This document shows, one piece after another, positions 1 through 5,370 of a stretch of 5,904 nt of DNA. The notes under the pieces were generated by a model, which saw nothing but the letters and a program-made list of their open reading frames with translations, was not told where the DNA came from and searched no databases. This DNA comes from Sterolibacterium sp964521075 (GTDB taxonomy: Bacteria > Pseudomonadota > Gammaproteobacteria > Burkholderiales > Rhodocyclaceae): the NCBI GenBank assembly GCA_964521075.1, contig CAZFPI010000126.1:1-5904 (forward strand), read 5' to 3'. The translations under genes and the position numbers were made by a program. Each line of letters opens with the position of its first letter. The stretch's first letter is position 1.

Positions 1-707
1 CCCTCGCCACGGGCGAGTTCGAGGATCCATTCGGCCGCGTTGTCGAGGAAGTAGCGGTAATTCGTCGCAGCCACAACCGTGCCGGGGAAGCGCGTCAGGA
101 ATTGTTCCAGCCATTCGACGGACTCGGCATCGAGGTGGTTGGTAGGTTCATCCAGTAGCAGCATGTCGGGCCGTGACAGGAGCAGGCGGCACAGGGCAAC
201 ACGGCGTTTTTCACCACCGGAGAGCACACCGATCCGGGCATCCCAGGGCGGCAGCCCCAGCGCGTCGGCGGCGACTTCGAGCTGGTGTTCTACGTCGGCC
301 CCTGCGGCGGCGATGATGTTTTCGAACTTTGCCTGTTCTTCGGCGAGTTTGTCGAAATCGGCATCGGGTTCGGCATAGGCTGCGTAAATTTCTTCGAGCC
401 TGGCCCGGGCTTCGATCAGTGCCCCCAATCCGCCTTCGACGGCTTCGCGAACCGTCTGCTCAGGGTCAAGCTGTGGTTCTTGCGGCAGATAGCCGATGGA
501 GATGCCGGGCATGGGCGTGGCTTCGCCGATGATATCTTTGTCGACTCCGGCCATGATGCGAAGTACGGTGGATTTCCCCGCGCCGTTGAGGCCCAGCACG
601 CCGATTTTCGCGCCGGGAAAGAAGGAGAGGGAGATGTCTTTCAGGATCTGTCGTTTCGGCGGGACGATCTTGCCGACGCGATTCATGGTGAAAACATATT
701 GAGCCAT
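1..707 (-). CDS. ettA: EttA-type ABC-F ATPase, energy-dependent translational throttle (3' end outside window)
   Basis: ABC-F proteins of the EttA group bind the ribosomal E site and gate entry into elongation according to ATP/ADP state. The visible 235 residues begin MAQYVFTMNRVGKIVPPKR, which closely follows EttA. They contain Walker A GLNGAGKST (39-47), a Q-loop in the stretch GYLPQEPQL (72-80), signature LSGGEKRR (162-169) and Walker B with catalytic Glu, LLLDEPTNHLD (183-193), so this is the first ATPase domain. The linker and second domain lie beyond the left edge. The start is ATG at 707, with AAGG six bases upstream on the minus strand. Oddity: the H-loop, normally THDRYFLD in EttA, reads TNYRYFLD (Asn216, Tyr217), and the usual LELDRG reads LELARG. 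Both ATPase hallmarks before this point are intact. Family assignment is secure; whether the first ATP site is fully active is not. No convincing promoter was found upstream. Confidence 0.95.
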   Translation of the reverse strand, partial: MAQYVFTMNRVGKIVPPKRQILKDISLSFFPGAKIGVLGLNGAGKSTVLRIMAGVDKDIIGEATPMPGISIGYLPQEPQLDPEQTVREAVEGGLGALIEARARLEEIYAAYAEPDADFDKLAEEQAKFENIIAAAGADVEHQLEVAADALGLPPWDARIGVLSGGEKRRVALCRLLLSRPDMLLLDEPTNHLDAESVEWLEQFLTRFPGTVVAATNYRYFLDNAAEWILELARGE

Positions 708-832
708 GGCTTGCCTTGCTGTTGTCGAAGGAAAAACCCCTAGCTTAACCGACTTGGCCGCTGGCAGGCCAGAGCATGACAAAATCCGGGGCAAAACCGT
801 GTCAGGGCAGACGGTAGGCTGGCATGGGTGCC

Positions 833-861
833 ATGACAATCGGAAAGAAATCGACTACTCT
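833..861 (+). promoter_or_regulatory. Putative sigma-70 promoter of the CNB-GGDEF-EAL gene
   Basis: ATGACA at 833-838 (5 of 6 to TTGACA) is followed by a 17-base spacer and TACTCT at 856-861 (3 of 6 to TATAAT). This would start transcription near 868 and give a leader of about 25 nt before the ATG at 893. An inverted repeat TGGCA-TGGG-TGCCA (820-833) abuts the -35 and could be an operator. The -10 match is weak, so this is inferred from spacing and position only. Confidence 0.35.
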
Positions 862-892
862 GCCAGCTTCGGTTTTTTAAGGGTTGTTCGCC

Positions 893-2545
893 ATGTCAAT
901 CAATTTCAGCGAGATCATCCAGAGCTGTGACAAAGTAGTGGATCACGCCGGGGGGGCGACGATTTTCGCCATGGGCGAGCCTGGCGAAGTGATGTATCTC
1001 GTTCTTCAGGGCGAGATCGAAATTCGCGTGGGGGATCGCGTTTTCGATACGGCCCGGGCGGGGGATACCTTCGGGGAAATGGCCGTGCTCGACGACACGG
1101 TGCGTAGCGCGTCGGCTATTGCGGCTTCGGATTGCCGGATTGCCGTCATCGACAAACCACGGCTTTTGGAGATCGTCCGGCAGCACCCCCTGTTTTCTGT
1201 CGAGTTGATGAAATGCATGGTCAGACGCCTGCGGCTCATGAACCATCTGGCGCAATACGATCTGCTGACGCATCTGCCCAACCGGACGCTGTTTCTCGAA
1301 ATCTGCCGCAGCGCGCTGGCGCGAACGGCCCGCAAGGGCGGACATATCGGCTTGCTGCATCTGGATGTCGATCATTTTGAAACGATCAATGATTCGCTGG
1401 GCTATGCCTTTGCCGATCAGCTTCTGGCCCAGCTGGCAGCCCGGTTGTCGACGGTCTTGCATCAGGCTGATGCCCTGGCGCGCCTGGGGGCCGATGAGTT
1501 CGTGCTGCTGGTCGAAAGCGTTCATAGCGACACCGAGCTGGCGGGTATTGCACAAGCCTTGCTCGAAGCCTGCGCCGCACCATTTGAGATCAATGGCAAG
1601 ACAATCTACATCACGGCCAGCATTGGCATCGCCTGCCACCCGGAGGAAGGGGACGATATTGATGTTTTGTTGAACAACGCTGCGTCCGCCCTGCATTCGG
1701 CCAAGGCAGCCGGACGAAACCAGTATGTGTTTTTCTCGGCGGAGCTCAATGCCCGGGCACTGGATTTCGTGACGCTGAAAAGTGCCTTGCGCGAGTCGCT
1801 CGATCGCCAGGAGCTGCGTTTGCATTATCAGCCGCGTGTGCTGCTCGAATCGGGCATCATCGAGGGAGTCGAGGCTCTCGTGCGCTGGCAGCACCCCGTG
1901 CTGGGCAGCATTTCTCCCGCCCGCTTCATTCCGATTGCCGAGGAGGGTGGCCTGATCGATTCACTGGGTGCGTTTGTTCTGCTCGAAGGTTGCCGGCAAC
2001 GCAAAGAGTGGCTCGATGCCGGCCTGGATGGTTTTCGTGTGGCCATCAATCTTTCTGCCTTGCAGATACGGCAGGATGATCTCGTGCAGCAGGTGACGGA
2101 TGCACTGGGGGAGACAGGTTTGCCCGCCCGGCTGCTGGAGCTGGAGATTACCGAAAGCGCGATGATGGAAAACCCCGAGCGGGTGATCGGGAAATTGTCG
2201 CAATTGCGGAGCATGGGAATCACGATCGCACTTGACGATTTCGGTACAGGGTATTCCTCGCTTTCCTACCTCAAGTATTTCCCGCTCGATTGCATGAAGA
2301 TCGACCAGTCCTTCGTTCGGGGGATTCCGCAGGACAAGGATGATATTGCCATCATCCGGACGATCATCGCGCTGGCTGACAACATGGGGCTCGAAATCGT
2401 CATCGAGGGGGTGGAAACCGAGGAGCAGATGGCTTTCGCCCGGAAGGAGGGCTGCGGAACCTTTCAGGGGTATCTGTTCAGCAAGCCGGTTCCGCCGGTG
2501 GAGGCCGGGGCGTTGCTGCGGGAGAATGCAAAACGCCGTGTGTGA
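893..2545 (+). CDS. Cyclic nucleotide-binding domain / degenerate GGDEF / EAL protein, probable c-di-GMP phosphodiesterase
   Basis: This is a 550-residue soluble protein with no membrane segment. Residues about 10-115 form a CRP-like cyclic nucleotide-binding domain with a phosphate-binding cassette FGEMAVLDDTVRSASA (60-75) including Arg71. Residues about 120-285 are a GGDEF domain (DLLTHLPNR at 123-131). Its signature is GADEF (199-203), the RxxD inhibitory site is replaced by HQAD (190-193), and the usual FKxIND is FETIND. Residues about 300-540 are an EAL domain with every catalytic motif I can check: EALVRW (327-332), NLS (386-388), EITES (418-422), DDFGTGYSSL (448-457), KIDQSF (469-474), EGVET (505-509) and QGYLF (525-529). 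It should hydrolyse c-di-GMP to pGpG, possibly under cAMP or cGMP control, as known for CNB-EAL proteins such as Bd1971 of Bdellovibrio. I chose ATG at 893 because AAGGG (879-883) lies nine bases upstream; the in-frame TTG at 884 directly abuts that site. A run of seven G (950-956) lies early in the gene. Confidence 0.95.
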   Translation: MSINFSEIIQSCDKVVDHAGGATIFAMGEPGEVMYLVLQGEIEIRVGDRVFDTARAGDTFGEMAVLDDTVRSASAIAASDCRIAVIDKPRLLEIVRQHPLFSVELMKCMVRRLRLMNHLAQYDLLTHLPNRTLFLEICRSALARTARKGGHIGLLHLDVDHFETINDSLGYAFADQLLAQLAARLSTVLHQADALARLGADEFVLLVESVHSDTELAGIAQALLEACAAPFEINGKTIYITASIGIACHPEEGDDIDVLLNNAASALHSAKAAGRNQYVFFSAELNARALDFVTLKSALRESLDRQELRLHYQPRVLLESGIIEGVEALVRWQHPVLGSISPARFIPIAEEGGLIDSLGAFVLLEGCRQRKEWLDAGLDGFRVAINLSALQIRQDDLVQQVTDALGETGLPARLLELEITESAMMENPERVIGKLSQLRSMGITIALDDFGTGYSSLSYLKYFPLDCMKIDQSFVRGIPQDKDDIAIIRTIIALADNMGLEIVIEGVETEEQMAFARKEGCGTFQGYLFSKPVPPVEAGALLRENAKRRV

Positions 2546-2565
2546 GCCGACTCCTCTCCCGCCCA

Positions 2566-2583
2566 AGCCCCGCAAGGGGGGCT
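2566..2583. repeat. GC-rich hairpin between convergent genes
   Basis: AGCCCC (2566-2571) pairs with GGGGCT (2578-2583) around a six-base loop in the 36-base gap between two convergent stop codons. The right arm overlaps the stop codon of the minus-strand gene (2582-2584). There is no T tract on either side, so it is not a classical intrinsic terminator. It may attenuate convergent readthrough or protect 3' ends. Confidence 0.4.
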
Positions 2584-4876
2584 ACAGGGGAGGCAGTGCC
2601 TGGACTTTTCCTGCTTTGAGCATGGATTCATATTCGCCGGAGGCAACCGGGCGGCTGAACAGATAGCCCTGCATTTCATTGCAGTGATGCTGGCGCAGGA
2701 AGTTCATCTGTTCCAGTGTCTCGACGCCTTCTGCGACGACAGTCATTTTCAGATTGTGTCCCAGGCCGATGACCGCCACGCAAATGGCCGCATCGTCGGG
2801 GTCGCTGGTGATGTCATTGACGAAGGCGCGGTCGATCTTCAGGTGGTCGAGCGGCAGACGCTTGAGGTAGGAGAGCGAGGAATAGCCCGTGCCAAAGTCA
2901 TCCAGCGAGAGCTTGACACCGATTTCCTTGAGTTCGTTGAGTACATCAATCGCGCGTTCGACATCGTTCATGGCGGTGCTTTCCGTGATTTCCAGCACCA
3001 GCATGGTCGGTTCGAGGCTGTGTTTTTTCAGGATGCTGCGAATCATCGTGGCCAGATTGTCCTGGGCAAACTGGCGCGCAGACAGATTGACGGCGACGGG
3101 TGGTGTCGTCAGGCCGGCATCCAGCCAGGCACGCATCTGCCGGCAGGTGTCGTCGATGACCCATTCGCCGATGGAGACGATCAGGCCGGTTTCTTCGGCC
3201 AGCGGGATGAAATCGACGGGCGAAATCATGCCCATGTCCGGGTGCAGCCAGCGCAGCAAGGCTTCCGCACCGATGATTTCGCCGGTTTCCAGGCTCACCT
3301 TGGGCTGGAAATAGACCTGTAATTGGCGCAGTTCAACGGCCTGGCGCAGCGCGGCATCGAGCATCATGCGCCGGGGCAGGTGGCGGTTCATTTCGGTGAC
3401 ATAAATCTGGGCGGTGTTGCCTCCCCGGGATTTTGAGCCATACATGGCCGCATAGGCGCATTGCAGCAGGGCTTCGTTGCTTTCTCCGTTGTCCGGGTAC
3501 AGGCAGATACCGGCACTGGCCGTGACATAAAGCTGCCGGCCTGCGAGCAGGACGGGTTTGGCAATGGCGGCCAGCATGCGGTTGGTGAAGGTACTGGCGA
3601 CTTCGGTCGAAGCGAAGGCCGGGATGATGATGCCGAATTCATCGACCGACAGGCGGCCCATGAAATAGCCGTGTTCCAGCCCTTTGGCCAGCCGCTGTGA
3701 CATCTGCAGCACTAGCTGGTCACCGAGATTGTGGCCGAGCGTGTCGTTGTAATTTTTGAAACGGTCGAGGTCGATGACGAGGACAGCCAGGGGGCTGGCA
3801 GGCGTCGGGCCTGCCTCGTTGATCAGCTGGCCCAGTTTTTCCATGAACATGGCACGATTTGGCAGCCCGGTGTTTCGGTCGAAGTGGGCTTGATAGTCGA
3901 GCTGCTGTTCGTAGTATTCGCGTTTGTGAATTTCGCGCAGATGTTCGATGCCGTAGGCGAGATTGTTGGCCAGCTTTTCCAGAAGGGCGATTTCGCCAGC
4001 GTCGAAGGCATGAACTTCGTTGGCGTAGATCGACAGCGCGCCCATGACACCGGAGCCGTTTGCCAATGGCAGGGAGATCGTACTGGCGTAGTGTGAATGG
4101 GCGTTGATCTGGTTTCGTGCATCCTGGATGATGACGGGCTGCTTTGTGTGAATGGTTGCACCGGCAGGGCAATCGGCGGGTGCGGTGTCTTCGTCCCAGC
4201 TCAGGCGAAGCTGGTGAAGAATGCTGTCATCGCCACTTTGGGCAACTGGCAGGATGTGTTTCCCGTCGTCGATTGCAAAGCCCACCCAGGCCATGGGGTA
4301 ATCGCCGGTTTCAGTGATGTGCCGACAAATGGTTTCCAGGAGTTCGTTTTCGTCGCGGCTGCGAAGCAAGGCTTCATTGGCTTCGGAGAGCAGGCGCAGG
4401 GTGCGGTTTTGTTTCTTTTGTTCCGCTTCGGCCAGCTTGCGGTCGGTAATGTCGGCGACGATACCGATCATCCGGATGGGGCGGCCTTCGTCGTCGTAGA
4501 GCACCTGCCCCTTGATGTTGACCCAGCGCAGGGTATTGTCGGCGCGCAGGATGCGGATTTCGAGATCGTGCTGGCCATTGACCAGAGCTTCGGCGTAGCG
4601 TTGCTGCACATAAGCCTGGTCTTCGGGCAGGACGTGTTTGAAAAAATCTTCCGCGTCGGCTGTCAGCTGGGGCGTGTCGTAACCAAAAATGCGGTTGTGC
4701 TGGGCGGAACGGTAGGAAGTCCCCGCAACGAGATCAATATCCCAAGCCCCCAGCTGGGCGGCATCCAGCACCAGATTGCGCCACCGCTCGCTCTTTTCGA
4801 GGGTGGCGGCCATGTCGTGCGCTGCATCGGCACTGGTCGAGGAACCTGAACTGTTTTTGGCAGCAGGAGTGTTCAT
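2582..4876 (-). CDS. PAS-GAF-degenerate GGDEF-EAL sensor, probable c-di-GMP phosphodiesterase
   Basis: This is a 764-residue cytosolic protein with no signal peptide or membrane segment. The order is a polar N-terminus (1-25); a PAS domain of the PAS_3 kind with C-terminal cap (about 30-150, ending GIVADITDRKLAE); a GAF domain (about 165-315, with YPMAWVGF at 193-200); GGDEF (about 330-495) and EAL (about 505-755). GGDEF keeps TGLPNR and DLDRFKNYND, but its signature is SVDEF (410-414) and no RxxD precedes it, so cyclase activity is unlikely. EAL has all key motifs: EALLRW (538-543), NLS (597-599), EITES (629-633), DDFGTGYSSL (659-668), KIDRAF (680-685), AEGVET (715-720) and QGYLF (736-740). 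The expected reaction is c-di-GMP to pGpG, tuned by unknown PAS and GAF ligands. ATG at 4876 is preferred; an in-frame TTG at 4906 overlaps the -10 box of the best promoter. No clear Shine-Dalgarno precedes the ATG. Confidence 0.95.
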   Translation of the reverse strand: MNTPAAKNSSGSSTSADAAHDMAATLEKSERWRNLVLDAAQLGAWDIDLVAGTSYRSAQHNRIFGYDTPQLTADAEDFFKHVLPEDQAYVQQRYAEALVNGQHDLEIRILRADNTLRWVNIKGQVLYDDEGRPIRMIGIVADITDRKLAEAEQKKQNRTLRLLSEANEALLRSRDENELLETICRHITETGDYPMAWVGFAIDDGKHILPVAQSGDDSILHQLRLSWDEDTAPADCPAGATIHTKQPVIIQDARNQINAHSHYASTISLPLANGSGVMGALSIYANEVHAFDAGEIALLEKLANNLAYGIEHLREIHKREYYEQQLDYQAHFDRNTGLPNRAMFMEKLGQLINEAGPTPASPLAVLVIDLDRFKNYNDTLGHNLGDQLVLQMSQRLAKGLEHGYFMGRLSVDEFGIIIPAFASTEVASTFTNRMLAAIAKPVLLAGRQLYVTASAGICLYPDNGESNEALLQCAYAAMYGSKSRGGNTAQIYVTEMNRHLPRRMMLDAALRQAVELRQLQVYFQPKVSLETGEIIGAEALLRWLHPDMGMISPVDFIPLAEETGLIVSIGEWVIDDTCRQMRAWLDAGLTTPPVAVNLSARQFAQDNLATMIRSILKKHSLEPTMLVLEITESTAMNDVERAIDVLNELKEIGVKLSLDDFGTGYSSLSYLKRLPLDHLKIDRAFVNDITSDPDDAAICVAVIGLGHNLKMTVVAEGVETLEQMNFLRQHHCNEMQGYLFSRPVASGEYESMLKAGKVQALPPL

Positions 4877-5079
4877 GGGAATTTTGTATGTCGGCAGTGT
4901 GGGCAAGTATAGCGATAGCGCAATGTTTGTCGACGGATTTTGGTGCGTTTGCTACGTCTGGTGCGCTTCTTCGCACGTGCCTGGTTCATCTTCCGGCGAA
5001 AACCGGGAGCCGGCAGGCAATTCTCGGGAGACTCGGAGGCTCCGGGTTGATTGTGTTTCCCGAAAATTTTTCTTGCCAT
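4873..5079 (-). CDS. Possible small basic protein with CPHC motif, uncertain
   Basis: This is a 68-codon frame from ATG at 5079 that I do not recognise. Residues 28-50 are extremely basic (14 of 23 are Arg or Lys). The C-terminus carries CPHCRH (59-64), a possible half zinc site, before ending KFP. Its TGA overlaps the ATG of the PAS-GAF gene as ATGA (4876-4873), the geometry of translational coupling, and that downstream gene lacks an obvious ribosome site. Against it: no good Shine-Dalgarno at 5079, many codons ending in A or T compared with its neighbours, the downstream gene's best promoter lying inside it, and a start codon buried in an inverted repeat. It could be a chance frame in intergenic DNA. 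A longer frame runs back to ATG at 5118 and TTG at 5124. Confidence 0.22.
   Translation of the reverse strand: MARKIFGKHNQPGASESPENCLPAPGFRRKMNQARAKKRTRRSKRTKIRRQTLRYRYTCPHCRHTKFP
4906..4933 (-). promoter_or_regulatory. Putative sigma-70 promoter of the PAS-GAF-GGDEF-EAL gene
   Basis: Read on the minus strand, TCGACA (4933-4928, 5 of 6 to TTGACA) is followed by 16 bases and TATACT (4911-4906, 5 of 6 to TATAAT). Transcription would start near 4899 and give a leader of about 23 nt before the ATG at 4876. This supports that ATG over the TTG at 4906, which would lie upstream of the transcript start. Confidence 0.5.
4979..5018. repeat. Imperfect inverted repeat in the 4877-5346 intergenic region
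   Basis: GCCTG (4979-4983) pairs with CAGGC (5014-5018), and CCGGC (4993-4997) pairs with GCCGG (5009-5013), separated on one side by a nine-base bulge. A second small palindrome, CGGAG-G-CTCCG, lies at 5034-5044. These are upstream of the PAS-GAF promoter and could be regulatory sites or chance GC-rich symmetry. Otherwise 4934-5061 shows no gene I can support apart from the doubtful basic ORF. Confidence 0.3.
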
Positions 5080-5100
5080 CTTTTTTTCGTGGTCTATAAA
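5062..5100 (+). promoter_or_regulatory. Strong sigma-70 promoter with UP-like A/T tract, driving a candidate sRNA
   Basis: TTGCCA (5073-5078, 5 of 6) is followed by 16 bases and TATAAA (5095-5100, 5 of 6), giving a start near 5107. The A/T-rich palindrome GAAAATTTTTC (5062-5072) sits directly upstream of the -35, where an UP element would contact the RNA polymerase alpha subunit. Seven T residues (5081-5087) lie in the spacer. No plausible plus-strand protein gene follows before the terminator at 5227-5252. Confidence 0.5.
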
Positions 5101-5110
5101 AAAATGGCAA
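5073..5110. repeat. Imperfect palindrome spanning the sRNA promoter
   Basis: TTGCCAT (5073-5079) and ATGGCAA (5104-5110) are perfect reverse complements. The arms extend inward with a T7 run (5081-5087) against an A7 run (5098-5104) after a single unpaired C. The left arm contains the -35 box and the right arm covers the expected start site. This is operator-like geometry, but part of the symmetry comes from homopolymer runs. A near-copy of the right arm, ATTGGCAA, follows at 5117-5124. Confidence 0.4.
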
Positions 5111-5252
5111 TTTCGCATTGGCAACGACAGGAGCCTTTATCGAAGATGCGTAACAACGGGAAGTTTTGTTGATTCACCCTCATCTGCGTAAGCAGACATG
5201 AAAGTCGGGGCCGGTCGCACCGACATAAAACGCCGCTTGATGCGGCGTTTTT
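5107..5252 (+). ncRNA. Candidate intergenic small RNA, about 146 nt
   Basis: A near-consensus promoter (5073-5100) and an intrinsic terminator (5227-5252) bracket about 146 nt with no credible coding frame. By eye the RNA could form four hairpins: CGCAT/ATGCG (5114-5118 with 5146-5150) enclosing an exposed CAGGAG; TCTGC-GTAA-GCAGA (5183-5196) with a GNRA-type loop; GTCGG/CCGAC (5204-5208 with 5220-5224); and the ten-pair terminator stem. It matches no RNA family I recognise, and it lacks the conserved c-di-GMP-I riboswitch blocks. The AGGAG at 5129-5133 could instead serve an eight-residue peptide from ATG at 5146, but the 12-base spacing is long. The main alternative is that the terminator belongs only to the pabC-domain gene on the other strand. 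Confidence 0.4.
5227..5252. terminator. Intrinsic terminator, potentially bidirectional
   Basis: AAAACGCCGC (5227-5236) and GCGGCGTTTT (5242-5251) form a ten-pair perfect stem around loop TTGAT. On the plus strand it ends in five T followed by ATT. On the minus strand it ends in four T followed by ATG. It can therefore end the candidate sRNA and also the minus-strand transcript of the PabC-domain gene, whose stop codon lies about 95 bases upstream in that direction. Confidence 0.85.
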
Positions 5253-5331
5253 ATTGATGTGGCCTGACAGCATGGCCTGTACTGTGTAGAGGAAGCCCGG
5301 TGTCACCCGGGGGGTCATCGTTCCGGCGAAG

Positions 5332-5370
5332 GCTCAGGGGGCGGGTTCAGGGGACGGGCTCAGGGGGCGG
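5332..5370. repeat. Three tandem 13-bp units across the stop codon of the PabC-domain gene
   Basis: Units GCTCAGGGGGCGG (5332-5344), GTTCAGGGGACGG (5345-5357) and GCTCAGGGGGCGG (5358-5370) are head to tail. The outer two are identical and the middle one differs at two bases. The minus-strand reading frame enters from 5370 and ends at TGA 5349-5347 within the middle unit, so the repeat encodes the Pro-rich tail of the protein. Confidence 0.85.

Noticed and set aside
285..743. 152-codon plus-strand frame opposite ettA
   Set aside because: The minus-strand frame encodes unmistakable EttA motifs; this is its shadow.
761..772. CTGGC-AG-GCCAG palindrome in the ettA upstream region
   Set aside because: It is short and GC-rich, not placed at a recognisable promoter, and likely chance.
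896..1894. 332-codon open frame on the minus strand inside the CNB-GGDEF-EAL gene
   Set aside because: Its sequence has no recognisable domain, and it mirrors a plus-strand gene with complete, ordered family motifs. It is a shadow frame in GC-rich DNA.
1961..2575. 204-codon minus-strand frame over the EAL domain
   Set aside because: It lies antisense to conserved EAL motifs and shows only low-complexity shadow sequence.
4097..4849. 250-codon plus-strand frame opposite the PAS-GAF region
   Set aside because: It is antisense to a convincing PAS-GAF coding region and has no family motif.
4888..5172. 94-codon plus-strand frame through the intergenic region
   Set aside because: It has no ribosome site or recognisable motif, it starts upstream of the best plus-strand promoter, and it crosses that promoter.
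5107..5226. c-di-GMP riboswitch (GEMM) near the c-di-GMP genes
   Set aside because: I looked for the conserved CACGCACAGGGCAAACC-like and CGCAAAGCC-like blocks and found none. The candidate RNA also does not lead into either EAL gene.
5199..5258. Possible 19-residue peptide from ATG at 5199
   Set aside because: It runs through the intrinsic terminator stem and has no convincing ribosome site.
5296..5311. CCCGG/CCGGG hairpin downstream of the PabC-domain gene
   Set aside because: The stem is only five pairs with no T tract; the strong terminator at 5227-5252 is the better 3' signal.
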